Shown: positions 1 to 7,319 of the stretch, piece by piece
How the letters are laid out: the number at the start of each line of letters is the position of its first letter
Numbering within the stretch: the first letter of the stretch is position 1
Assembly: GCA_017420625.1 (NCBI GenBank)
Contig: JAFOIR010000429.1
Span: 1 to 12,044, forward strand
Direction: 5' to 3'
Length of the DNA stretch: 12,044 bases
Source of the DNA: Bacillota bacterium
GTDB taxonomy: Bacteria; Bacillota_A; Clostridia; Lachnospirales; Bianqueaceae
Position numbers and translations under genes: made by a program
Notes under the pieces: model-generated
Told to the model about the DNA's origin: nothing
Database searches by the model: none
Seen by the model: the letters and a program-made list of their open reading frames with translations, nothing else

Positions 1-75
1 CGAGAGCATAAAGAACTTTTCGAACAGCTGACACTTTGGTATCGCATGATTCGAAAGAAAGGAATGAGATCATGA
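1..75 (+). CDS. C-terminal tail of an unidentified upstream gene (partial)
   Basis: An open frame runs in from the window edge and stops at TGA 73-75. Its last 24 residues are charged and probably helical (EHKELFEQLTLWYRMIRKKG near the end). The stop overlaps the coaX start in an ATGA arrangement (72-75), the usual sign of translational coupling, so this is probably the real end of the preceding gene in the coaX operon. The tail is too short to assign to a family. It does not look like the C-terminus of BirA, which often precedes coaX in Bacillota. Confidence 0.55.
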   Translation, partial: REHKELFEQLTLWYRMIRKKGMRS

Positions 76-863
76 GATTATTGGCGCTGGATATCGGCAA
101 TACGCAGATCAAGATAGGACTTTTCGAGGATGATGAGCTGACGCATATCTGGAAACTGACCACCAGTACCAAACGAACGACTGATGAGTTTGGTGCAGCC
201 ATTCTGATTATGCTGGGAACCAGGGATATTAAGCCTTCTACTATTGATCGGGTTGCCGTTTCTTCTGTTGTTCCGGCGATCATGCACTCGGTGATTGAAT
301 CGATCCGCCGGTATCTGAAGATCGAGCCTCTGGTGATCGGACCCGGAACGAAATCCGGAGTGAAGATCCGGACGGCCAATCCGAGAGAAGTAGGCGCTGA
401 TCTGATCTGCGATGTGGCAGCCTGTCTTGAATATTACAGTGCTCCCTGTATCGTTGTAGACTTTGGTACGGTAACCAAATATGAGATCATCGACCAGGAC
501 GGGGCACTCATGGCCGCTGTTTTCTCTCCGGGCATTGGCATATCTGCGGAAGCCATGAGCGAAAAAGCAGCTCAGCTTCCTCCGATCGAGATCAAAAAAC
601 CGGCATCCATTATCACGTCTGTGACGATGGAATGCATGCAGGCCGGACTGGTTTACGGATACATCGGACAGGTTCAGTATATCGTGGAGCAGATCAAGAA
701 GGAGATGAATCTGCCAGATATGAAAGTCATTGCAACCGGTGGGTTCGGAAGACTTTTAGCCGGTGAGATTCCTTCGATCGATTATTATGACAATGAGCTT
801 GCATTAAAGGGTGTCAGGCTGATTGCCATGAAAAATAAGCCTTCCAAGAAACTTGGTTCCTGA
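72..863 (+). CDS. coaX: Type III pantothenate kinase (CoaX), variant motifs
   Basis: Predicted to phosphorylate pantothenate, the first step of coenzyme A synthesis, in the cytoplasm. The 263-residue product has the usual family length. The ATP-binding motif DIGNTQIKIG (residues 7-16) opens an ASKHA fold. NPREVGAD (103-110) carries the family's active-site Asp110, and VDFGT (129-133) follows. A start at ATG 72 puts the DIGNT motif at residue 7, as expected, with an AAAGGA site at 58-63; a longer reading from ATG 36 adds 12 residues with no family match. Several usually conserved positions differ: GADR is GADL at 111, DFGTATT is DFGTVTK, and the Gly-Gly before the SPG motif is Ala-Ala (148-149). 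The gene overlaps the preceding ORF by four bases and is followed closely by dus. The family call is secure; full activity is less so. Confidence 0.9.
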   Translation: MRLLALDIGNTQIKIGLFEDDELTHIWKLTTSTKRTTDEFGAAILIMLGTRDIKPSTIDRVAVSSVVPAIMHSVIESIRRYLKIEPLVIGPGTKSGVKIRTANPREVGADLICDVAACLEYYSAPCIVVDFGTVTKYEIIDQDGALMAAVFSPGIGISAEAMSEKAAQLPPIEIKKPASIITSVTMECMQAGLVYGYIGQVQYIVEQIKKEMNLPDMKVIATGGFGRLLAGEIPSIDYYDNELALKGVRLIAMKNKPSKKLGS

Positions 864-876
864 AGGGCTGGCCGGA

Positions 877-1851
877 ATGGAAGATATGAAACCATTTGTG
901 ATCGGGCAGGGCTCCCGGGCTGTTTATCCTGAAAGCCGGGTGCTCGCCGCTCCGATGGCAGGCGTCACAGACAGCGGATACAGGCGGATTCTCAGGTCCT
1001 TCGGTGCAGCGCTGACTTATACGGAAATGGTCAGTGCCAAGGGACTTCACTACAGGAACGAAAATACCAGGTTCCTTTTAGAGCATTCAACGCTGGAAGA
1101 ACCGATCTTTGTCCAGCTGTTTGGTTCTGATCCGGAGATTCTGAAGGAAGCCGCGATGATGCTGGAGAATGATTTTGCCGGTATCGATATCAATATGGGA
1201 TGTCCGGCACCGAAGATCGTCTGCAATCATGAAGGATCGGCCCTGATGGACAGGCCTGAGCTGGTATACGATATCGTAAGATCCGTCAGAAGCGGAGTAA
1301 AGATACCGGTAACGGTCAAGATCCGTAAAGGAAGAAGAAAGACGGACAATCAGGCGGTGGAGATCGCGCTGGCGGCACAGGAAGCCGGTGCCGATGCAGT
1401 GACTGTTCACGGCAGAACAGCTGAGCAGATGTACAGCGGAAGCTGCGATCTTACGGTCATCCGTCAGGTGAAGGAAAAACTCTCTATTCCGGTGATCGGA
1501 AACGGAGATGTGAAGGATGCTTCATCTGCGCTTCGTATGATGAATGAGACAGGTTGTGATGCTGTGATGGTTGGAAGAGCCTGTCAGGGAAATCCCTGGG
1601 TGTTTTCCCAGATCGTCCATGCACTTCAGGGAGAACAGATTCCACCGCCGCCGACTCCTGAGGAGATCATCAGGCTTTGTCTTTATCATGCAGAACTGGA
1701 AGTCGAACATAAAGGGGAATATACTGCGATGCGCGAAATGCGCCCGCATATCATGAGCTATCTGAAGGGTCAGAAAGATGCTGCAAGAAAAAAGAGACAA
1801 CTGATGCAGGTTACAACTCTTCAGGAACTTCAGGAACTTTTATCTGATTGA
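877..1851 (+). CDS. dusB: tRNA-dihydrouridine synthase (DusB-like)
   Basis: FMN-dependent enzyme predicted to reduce uridines in tRNA D-loops, using NADPH. The N-terminal TIM barrel shows LAAPMAGVTD (23-32), FVQLFGSDP (78-86), and DINMGCPAPK with Cys109 as the expected catalytic acid. VTVHGRTAEQMYSG, PVIGNGDV and VMVGRACQGNPW are FMN/substrate motifs later in the barrel. A helical domain of about 80 residues closes the 324-residue protein, the normal family length. The start is uncertain: ATG 877 (MEDMKPF) has GAAGGG upstream at 862-867; ATG 886 and TTG 853 are in-frame alternatives. It lies in the coaX operon just ahead of greA, an order common in clostridia, where the neighbour is usually annotated dusB; the exact Dus subtype cannot be proved here. 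Its stop codon TGA 1849-1851 lies inside the greA -35 element. Confidence 0.9.
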   Translation: MEDMKPFVIGQGSRAVYPESRVLAAPMAGVTDSGYRRILRSFGAALTYTEMVSAKGLHYRNENTRFLLEHSTLEEPIFVQLFGSDPEILKEAAMMLENDFAGIDINMGCPAPKIVCNHEGSALMDRPELVYDIVRSVRSGVKIPVTVKIRKGRRKTDNQAVEIALAAQEAGADAVTVHGRTAEQMYSGSCDLTVIRQVKEKLSIPVIGNGDVKDASSALRMMNETGCDAVMVGRACQGNPWVFSQIVHALQGEQIPPPPTPEEIIRLCLYHAELEVEHKGEYTAMREMRPHIMSYLKGQKDAARKKRQLMQVTTLQELQELLSD

Positions 1852-1876
1852 CAAATCAGTTCGAAGCGTGTATAAT
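1848..1876 (+). promoter_or_regulatory. Perfect-consensus sigma-A promoter for greA-lysS
   Basis: TTGACA at 1848-1853 and TATAAT at 1871-1876 are separated by exactly 17 bases, an exact match to the vegetative consensus. The predicted transcription start is near 1883. The -35 hexamer contains the dus stop codon (TGA 1849-1851), so the promoter is embedded at the end of the upstream gene. It also rules out the long greA reading that would start at 1848. Confidence 0.9.
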
Positions 1877-1889
1877 AGCGATTTACAGT

Positions 1890-1924
1890 GCATCCCCGGG
1901 GACTACGGGGATGCGAATATTTTT
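1890..1924 (+). terminator. Terminator-like hairpin in the greA leader (possible attenuator)
   Basis: Arms GCATCCCCG (1890-1898) and CGGGGATGC (1906-1914) form a 9-bp GC-rich stem with a 7-base loop. Five bases later comes a run of five T (1920-1924), within the palindrome TTTTGCAAAA (1921-1930). The hairpin begins about 8 bases after the predicted start of transcription and ends about 33 bases before the greA start codon. It could terminate part of the transcripts as an attenuator, or stabilise the 5' end. The gap between stem and T run makes it weaker than a standard terminator. Confidence 0.55.
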
Positions 1925-1946
1925 GCAAAATAAGAGGAAATGTGCA

Positions 1947-2420
1947 GTGGCTAAAAAACAAATGCTTTCCAGGCAGACAGCCCAGCAATATGAAAAGGAA
2001 CTCCTGGATCTGAAACTGGTGGATCGTCCCGCCGTCGTTCTTCGGATCAAGGATGCGCGTGCGCAGGGAGACCTTTCGGAAAATGCAGAGTATTCTGCAG
2101 CCAAGGAAGAGCAGGGAAGGATCGAAGGACGAATCGCTTTCCTGGAAGATCTTCTGAAAAACGCAGAGATCTATTCCGAGGAGGAAGCGGATACTTCCGT
2201 TGTCAGCTATGGTTCCACCGTCAAGGTGTTTGACGAGATGTTTGAGGAAGAAGTCATATACAAGATCGTCGGTTCAGAGGAGTCTGATCCGCTGTCCGAT
2301 CTGATCTCAGGTGATTCTCCTGTCGGCCGGGCTTTACTTGGAGCCAAGGTCGGCGATCAGGTTCACTTTGATACGCCAGGCGGAACCTGCACGCTGAAAG
2401 TACTGGAGATTACACACTAA
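1947..2420 (+). CDS. greA: Transcription elongation factor GreA
   Basis: Binds the RNA polymerase secondary channel and stimulates cleavage of backtracked transcripts. The product is 157 residues, close to the usual 158. The N-terminal coiled coil (about 1-75) carries the tip motif GDLSENAEY with Asp42 and Glu45, the acidic residues that hold the catalytic Mg2+. The FKBP-like C-terminal domain (about 80-157) contains YGSTVKV and DSPVGRALLGAKVGD. The start is GTG 1947 (MAKKQML), with AGAGGAA at 1933-1939. The frame stays open upstream to 1848, but that stretch is promoter and leader. lysS follows after 21 bases, so the two are co-transcribed from the 1848 promoter. Confidence 0.95.
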   Translation: MAKKQMLSRQTAQQYEKELLDLKLVDRPAVVLRIKDARAQGDLSENAEYSAAKEEQGRIEGRIAFLEDLLKNAEIYSEEEADTSVVSYGSTVKVFDEMFEEEVIYKIVGSEESDPLSDLISGDSPVGRALLGAKVGDQVHFDTPGGTCTLKVLEITH

Positions 2421-2441
2421 AAAAGATTCGAGGTTAGGAAA

Positions 2442-4424
2442 GTGGCAAACGAGAACCAGAAGAATGGACAGAGTCAGGATCTGAATCAGATCCTGAAACT
2501 GCGCCGGGAAAAGTTTAAAGAACTTCAGGAGATGGGGAAGGATCCTTTCGTCATCACCAAGTATGATGTGACGCATCATTCCACAGACATTCTGGACCAT
2601 TTTGAGTCCCTGGAGGGCCAGACGGTCCGGATCGCCGGACGTATGATGTCCAAGCGCGTGATGGGTAAGGCTTCCTTCATGCATGTTCAGGATAAACCCG
2701 GTCAGATTCAGTGCTATGTGACAAGAGACTCTCTTGGAGAGGAAGCTTATCAGGATTTCAAACGCTATCAGGATATCGGAGATATCGTTGGCGTCGAAGG
2801 ATATGTATTCCGGACTCAGAAAGGCGAGATCTCCATCCACGCCAATCAGGTGACGCTGCTTTCCAAGAGCCTGCAGACCCTGCCGGAAAAATTCCACGGA
2901 CTGACTGATACCGAGACCAGATATCGCCAGAGATATCTGGATCTTGTCATGAACCCTGATGTTAAGGAAACGCTGATCCGCCGCAGTCAGATTCTGTCCA
3001 GTATCCGTCGCTATCTCGATGGCCAGGGCTTCCTGGAAGTAGAGACACCTATGCTGGTCTCCAATGCCGGCGGTGCCGCCGCCCGTCCTTTCTATACCCA
3101 TTACAATGCGCTGAACGAAGAAAGAAAGCTGAGAATTTCTCTGGAGCTTTATCTGAAACGACTGATCGTCGGCGGACTTGAAAGAGTTTATGAGATCGGC
3201 AGAGTATTTCGCAACGAAGGAATCGATAATCGTCACAACCCTGAGTTTACCATGATGGAGCTCTATCAGGCCTATACAGATTATCATGGCATGATGGATC
3301 TGACGGAAAACCTCTTCCGTCATGTAGCGCAGGAAGTACTGGGTACTCAGACGATCGTCTACAATGGCGTGACGATGGATCTTTCCCAACCTTTTGCCCG
3401 TCTGTCCATGAGGGATGCTGTCAAACAGTATGCCGGGATCGACTGGAATGAAGTGAAAGATCTGGAACAGGCAAGAGCGCTTGCGAAGGAGCACGGTATC
3501 GAGTTTGAACAGCGCCATAAGAAGGGTGATATCCTGAACCTGTTCTTCGAAAAATATGTGGAGGATCATCTGCTTCAGCCTACCTTCATTATGGATCATC
3601 CCATTGAGATCAGCCCGCTGACCAAGAAAAAACCCGATGATCCGGAATATGTTGAACGTTTTGAGTTCTATATGAACGCATGGGAAATGGCCAATGCCTA
3701 TTCCGAGCTGAATGATCCCATCGACCAGAGAGAGCGTTTCCGTGCACAGGAAGAACTGTTGGCACAGGGTGATGAAGAAGCCAATCATACCGACGAAGAT
3801 TTCCTGAATGCACTGGAACTTGGTATGCCGCCCACAGGTGGTATCGGATTCGGTATCGACCGGATGGTCATGCTCCTTACCGGCGCAGAAACCATCAAGG
3901 ATGCTCTGCTTTTCCCCACCATGAAGACCCTGGAGAAAGAACAGCAGGTCATGGATCAGGATGCAGCCAGAGCAAAAGCAGCCCGGAATTCTGAAATGGC
4001 TGTGCCCGCAGAGGAAACAGTGGAAGAGAAGATCGATTTCTCGAATGTCGAGATCGAGCCTTTGTTTACTGATTATGTTGATTTTGAGACGTTCTCCAAA
4101 TGTGATTTTCGTGCGGTGAAAGTTCTCGAGTGCGAGGCAGTTAAGAAATCCAAGAAACTTCTGAAGTTTACACTGAATGACGGAACCGATACGCCGAGAA
4201 CGATCCTGTCTGGTATTCATGCCTATTATGAGCCGGAAGAGCTGATCGGAAAGACACTGATCGCAATCACGAACCTGCCGCCAAGACCCATGATGGGACT
4301 GGAGTCGTGTGGTATGCTGATCAGCGCGCTGCACAAAGAAAGCACCGAGGATGGCAGCGTGGAGGAGAAGCTTCATCTTCTGATGGTCGATCCGCATATC
4401 CCGGCAGGTGCCAAGATGTACTGA
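2442..4424 (+). CDS. lysS: Class II lysyl-tRNA synthetase with C-terminal tRNA-binding domain
   Basis: Charges tRNA-Lys with lysine in the cytoplasm. The N-terminal OB-fold anticodon domain spans about residues 60-145. The class II core follows: motif 1 around FLEVETPMLVSNAGGAAARPF (197-217), motif 2 RVYEIGRVFRNEGID (248-262), and motif 3 GGIGFGIDRMVMLLT (466-480). The core ends near 494. A charged Ala/Glu linker (about 496-545) leads to an extra 115-residue domain (546-660) resembling Trbp111/EMAP-II and the MetRS C-terminus: DFRAVKVLECEAVKKSKKLL, RTILSGIHAYYEPEELIG, NLPPRPMMGLESCGML and a closing VDPHIPAGAKMY. At 660 residues it is about 160 longer than usual LysRS. The start is GTG 2442, with GAGG at 2430-2433. 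A terminator follows at 4445. Confidence 0.96.
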   Translation: MANENQKNGQSQDLNQILKLRREKFKELQEMGKDPFVITKYDVTHHSTDILDHFESLEGQTVRIAGRMMSKRVMGKASFMHVQDKPGQIQCYVTRDSLGEEAYQDFKRYQDIGDIVGVEGYVFRTQKGEISIHANQVTLLSKSLQTLPEKFHGLTDTETRYRQRYLDLVMNPDVKETLIRRSQILSSIRRYLDGQGFLEVETPMLVSNAGGAAARPFYTHYNALNEERKLRISLELYLKRLIVGGLERVYEIGRVFRNEGIDNRHNPEFTMMELYQAYTDYHGMMDLTENLFRHVAQEVLGTQTIVYNGVTMDLSQPFARLSMRDAVKQYAGIDWNEVKDLEQARALAKEHGIEFEQRHKKGDILNLFFEKYVEDHLLQPTFIMDHPIEISPLTKKKPDDPEYVERFEFYMNAWEMANAYSELNDPIDQRERFRAQEELLAQGDEEANHTDEDFLNALELGMPPTGGIGFGIDRMVMLLTGAETIKDALLFPTMKTLEKEQQVMDQDAARAKAARNSEMAVPAEETVEEKIDFSNVEIEPLFTDYVDFETFSKCDFRAVKVLECEAVKKSKKLLKFTLNDGTDTPRTILSGIHAYYEPEELIGKTLIAITNLPPRPMMGLESCGMLISALHKESTEDGSVEEKLHLLMVDPHIPAGAKMY

Positions 4425-4444
4425 TCGGCAAAAGAATCGATATT

Positions 4445-4480
4445 AGCCCGCAGGGAGACCTGCGGGCTTTCGTGTTTTTC
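4445..4480 (+). terminator. Rho-independent terminator of the greA-lysS transcript
   Basis: Perfect 10-bp stem AGCCCGCAGG (4445-4454) with CCTGCGGGCT (4459-4468) around a GAGA (GNRA) tetraloop, followed by a T-rich tail (TTTCGTGTTTTTC). It lies 20 bases after the lysS stop and just ahead of the next promoter. Confidence 0.93.
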
Positions 4481-4486
4481 TCACTA

Positions 4487-4515
4487 TTGAAAAAAACAGC
4501 TCGTTCTGCTATAAC
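4487..4515 (+). promoter_or_regulatory. Sigma-A promoter for the kinase-regulator-dipeptidase-sirtuin operon
   Basis: TTGAAA (4487-4492), a 17-base spacer and TATAAC (4510-4515). The predicted start is near 4522, giving a leader of about 29 bases before ATG 4551. It lies directly after the lysS terminator, and I see no other promoter or terminator until the end of the sirtuin gene. Confidence 0.8.
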
Positions 4516-4550
4516 TAATATGAATCATCATGCAGGAAAGGAGAGAAAAA

Positions 4551-5816
4551 ATGATCATCAGCCAGGTATCGATTCCGTACAGTATGCTGTTTTATCTCCT
4601 TTTGTCGCTGCTTTTCGGACTTGGTCTGATCCTGGTCAGGGATTCCTATCTTCGCAGGGAAGATAAAATGATCATTTTGTTTATTATCATTCTGGTATTC
4701 CTGCTGATCATCCAGAATAATGTAGAGTATTTTCTGATGACAGGACCGACAAGACCGGTTCTTAGAACGACGGTTTCAGTCCTGGGATATGTCATCCGGC
4801 CGATCCCAATCCTTCTGTTTCATTATATCATCGTCGATCGGAAAAAGGTCTGGCAGGCATGGATTCTGGCATTCGTCAATCTGGCGGTGCATTTGTCTGC
4901 ATTTTTCTCTCCGGTCGTTTTCCGGATCACGAATGAAAATACTTTTGTCCGCGGACCGCTGGGATATACCTGCCATCTGGTCACAGCCATGCTGTTGATC
5001 AATCTGTTCTTTATGACGATCAAGTATTATGTGCGGCTTGGAAAAGCCGGTGCAGGAATCCCGGTTTTCAACACGATTCTGATCATTGCTTCGGTGGTGC
5101 TGGATTCGGTCGTTTTATCCAACGTTTATCCGATCTCACTGCTCACCTCTGTCATGGTGGTCGTAGTCGTCTTATATTATATCTGGCTTCATCAGCTGTT
5201 CTTCCGGGAGCATGAACAGGACCTGGAAGCTCAGCAGAGAATCCGGATCATGATGACTCAGATCCAGCCGCATTTTCTCTATAATACGCTTTCCACGATT
5301 CGTGCACTGTGTCGTCAGAACCCGGAGATGGCGGCAGAGATAACGGAAAAGTTCGGAATTTACCTGCGGCAGAACCTGGATTCACTGAGTATGACCGGAT
5401 TGATTCCGTTCCGGAAAGAACTGGAACATACCCAAACATATACGGATATCGAAATGGTCCGGTTTGAAAACATCCGGGTCGAATATGATATCCAGGAGTT
5501 TCAGTTTTCCGTCCCGCCTCTGACCCTGCAGCCGATCGTGGAGAATGCGATCCGTCACGGCGTCAGGATTCGGGAAGAAGGGCTGATCCGGGTTACTACG
5601 AGAAAAGCGGACGATCAGATCGAGATCTGCGTAAGTGACAACGGAGTTGGATTCGATACAGAAAAGATTGAAAGTCAGGACAGCGGACATATCGGCATCA
5701 GGAACGTTCGCACAAGAGTCGAGGAGATGTGCGGAGGATCTTTGAGGATCGAGAGCAGTCCGCATAAAGGCACGAAAGTATGGATCTTTCTGCCGGACAG
5801 GGGGGAAGAGGCTTGA
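4551..5816 (+). CDS. LytS/YesM-type sensor histidine kinase with multi-TM sensor domain
   Basis: Membrane sensor kinase of a two-component system. The N-terminal half (1-215) holds about seven hydrophobic segments (near 8-29, 40-58, 76-95, 103-121, 140-160, 171-190 and 197-214) with short loops, so the signal is probably sensed in or at the membrane. A short coiled linker leads to the His_kinase (PF06580-like) motif MMTQIQPHFLYNTLSTI with phosphoacceptor His241. The ATPase domain has the N box PIVENAIRHG (328-337) and G boxes DNGVGF (363-368) and GHIGIRNV. The 421-residue reading from ATG 4551 has AAAGGAG at 4537-4543; an in-frame ATG at 4530 would place that site inside the gene. It overlaps the regulator gene by four bases. 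The signal is unknown. Confidence 0.92.
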   Translation: MIISQVSIPYSMLFYLLLSLLFGLGLILVRDSYLRREDKMIILFIIILVFLLIIQNNVEYFLMTGPTRPVLRTTVSVLGYVIRPIPILLFHYIIVDRKKVWQAWILAFVNLAVHLSAFFSPVVFRITNENTFVRGPLGYTCHLVTAMLLINLFFMTIKYYVRLGKAGAGIPVFNTILIIASVVLDSVVLSNVYPISLLTSVMVVVVVLYYIWLHQLFFREHEQDLEAQQRIRIMMTQIQPHFLYNTLSTIRALCRQNPEMAAEITEKFGIYLRQNLDSLSMTGLIPFRKELEHTQTYTDIEMVRFENIRVEYDIQEFQFSVPPLTLQPIVENAIRHGVRIREEGLIRVTTRKADDQIEICVSDNGVGFDTEKIESQDSGHIGIRNVRTRVEEMCGGSLRIESSPHKGTKVWIFLPDRGEEA

Positions 5817-6610
5817 GAATAATCTGTGTGGATGATGAACGGCTGATTATGGAAGAGACCATGGCACTTTGCCGGAAAATCCCGGAGATTCAGGAAGTGA
5901 AAGGGTTTACGAAAGTCAAGGAAGCTCTCGAATGGCTGGAGGATAATGCAGTAGACCTGGCGCTTCTGGATATCGATATGCCGGGTATCAACGGAATCGA
6001 AGTGGCCTATGCCATCAAGCAGAAACAGCCGGAGACGGCGATCATTTTTCTCACCGGCTATGCAGAATATGCCGTCGATGCTTTTAAAGTTCGGGCGAAA
6101 GGATATCTCCTCAAACCAGTGACACAGCAACAGCTGAAAGAAGAGATCGAATACGTACTGAAAGAAAGGAAGAATATTTCCTTCCCTCACGTGATGATCA
6201 AAACTTTCGGCAACTTCGATGTATTCGTTGATGGAAATCTGGTGACCTTCAAAATGGCAAAAAGCAAGGAGCTGCTTGCCTATCTGGTTGATAAACAGGG
6301 AAGCAGCGCAACAAGAAAAGAGGCTTTTGCTGTTTTATGGGAAGAACGCATGTATGATCGGGGCATGCAGAAGCAGCTGGATGTTGTGATCAGACGGCTC
6401 AGAACAACGCTGAATGAATACCGGATCGGGGAGATCTTCGATATAAAGACTGGTTCCATGCGTGTGTGCCCGGATAAGTTTACCTGCGATATCTATCAGT
6501 TTATCAAGGGAGATCCTGCAGCAATCAACGAATACAGGGGTGAATATATGACCTCCTATTCCTGGGCCAGTCTGACAGAAAGTTATATCAGCTGGAAGAT
6601 AGGACATTGA
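5813..6610 (+). CDS. Response regulator with SARP-like winged-helix output domain
   Basis: Cognate regulator of the preceding kinase. The receiver domain (1-118) has the acidic pair Asp7-Asp8, phosphoacceptor Asp53 in LLDIDMPG, Thr81 and Lys101 in YLLKPV. The output domain (about 128-225) begins IKTFGNFDVFVDG and has the winged-helix pattern of SARP/OmpR-type DNA-binding domains (KSKELLAYLVDKQG, then LDVVIRRLRTTL), not the LytTR domain usually paired with LytS-type kinases. Only about 40 residues follow, so a full BTAD repeat is missing and the 265-residue protein is short for a SARP. I chose TTG 5813 because it overlaps the kinase stop as TTGA, has GGGGGAAGAGG at 5801-5811 and gives the standard RIICVDDE start. 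ATG 5780 lies inside the kinase gene and adds 11 residues not typical of receivers. Confidence 0.88.
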   Translation: MRIICVDDERLIMEETMALCRKIPEIQEVKGFTKVKEALEWLEDNAVDLALLDIDMPGINGIEVAYAIKQKQPETAIIFLTGYAEYAVDAFKVRAKGYLLKPVTQQQLKEEIEYVLKERKNISFPHVMIKTFGNFDVFVDGNLVTFKMAKSKELLAYLVDKQGSSATRKEAFAVLWEERMYDRGMQKQLDVVIRRLRTTLNEYRIGEIFDIKTGSMRVCPDKFTCDIYQFIKGDPAAINEYRGEYMTSYSWASLTESYISWKIGH

Positions 6611-6642
6611 AACCATAAAACAGAGAAAGTTGAAAAAGTATT

Positions 6643-7305
6643 ATGAAGACCATTTATCGTCATGATGTGACCATGGATCCTTCAGGATTTGTCGTTCTGG
6701 CAGATTTTGTTCCGAATGTTATTCAGGAGATCCGGTATTACTCCACCTATAATTTTATCGGTGAGAGGATCGATGGCTATGAAGAACCTTGTGCACTGCT
6801 TTCGATCGAGGCAGCCCGCGCACTGAAAGCCGCCAGCAGTGAGCTGTTTGTGCAGGGATACCGGCTGAAGATATTTGATGCCTATCGTCCGGCCTGTGCA
6901 GTCAAGCATTTTGTGCTCTGGGGGATCGAAGATCAGGATATCCGTATGAAGCCATATTTTTATCCGGAACTGCAAAAACAGGAACTTTTTGCCAAAGGGT
7001 ATATTGCCAAAAAGTCCAGTCACAGCCGCGGCAGCGCGGTGGATCTGACACTGCTCGATATGGCCAGCGGAAAAGAAGTCGATATGGGAGGACCGTTTGA
7101 CCTTTTCAGTGAGCTCTCTCATCCTGACAACCGGGATCTGATCACGGAGGAACAATACGAGAACCGAATGATGCTGCAGAAAGTGATGGTTCGAAACGGA
7201 TTTGAACCATATGAATGTGAGTGGTGGCATTTCCGGCTGGAGAATGAACCGTATCCCGATACCTATTTTGAGTTTCCTGTATCGGCCAGCTATCTGAAAC
7301 GATAA
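6643..7305 (+). CDS. VanX-type D-Ala-D-Ala dipeptidase (peptidase family M15D)
   Basis: Zinc dipeptidase predicted to hydrolyse D-Ala-D-Ala in the cytoplasm; there is no signal peptide or membrane segment. The zinc ligands are visible: His127 and Asp134 in SSHSRGSAVDL and His196 in ECEWWHF. Glu193 is the expected catalytic base, and Arg82 in FDAYRP matches the substrate/transition-state arginine of VanX. The 220-residue length is near VanX (about 200). No vanH or vanA ligase gene lies nearby, so the gene alone does not indicate glycopeptide resistance; a role in trimming or recycling D-Ala dipeptides fits better. It follows the regulator gene after 32 bases with only a weak ribosome site and precedes the sirtuin gene by 14 bases. 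Confidence 0.92.
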   Translation: MKTIYRHDVTMDPSGFVVLADFVPNVIQEIRYYSTYNFIGERIDGYEEPCALLSIEAARALKAASSELFVQGYRLKIFDAYRPACAVKHFVLWGIEDQDIRMKPYFYPELQKQELFAKGYIAKKSSHSRGSAVDLTLLDMASGKEVDMGGPFDLFSELSHPDNRDLITEEQYENRMMLQKVMVRNGFEPYECEWWHFRLENEPYPDTYFEFPVSASYLKR

Positions 7306-7319
7306 AAGGAGAGAAGACA

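Noticed and set aside
1820..1841. Tandem CTTCAGGAA repeat near the dus 3' end
   Set aside because: It encodes a repeated LQEL helix pattern inside the dus coding region and is only two units long.
1848..1946. N-terminal extension of greA back to 1848
   Set aside because: These bases are the -35/-10 promoter and the leader hairpin. GreA homologues begin at the MAKKQ-type start, and GTG 1947 has its own ribosome site.
2334..4397. Long minus-strand open frame (687 codons) opposite greA end and lysS
   Set aside because: Antisense shadow of lysS. The translation is rich in His, Phe, Ile and Cys with no family motifs, while the plus strand encodes a complete LysRS.
6643..7305. Vancomycin-resistance cluster
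   Set aside because: Only a VanX-type gene is present. There is no vanH dehydrogenase, D-Ala-D-Lac or D-Ala-D-Ser ligase, or VanS/VanR-type pair in the window.
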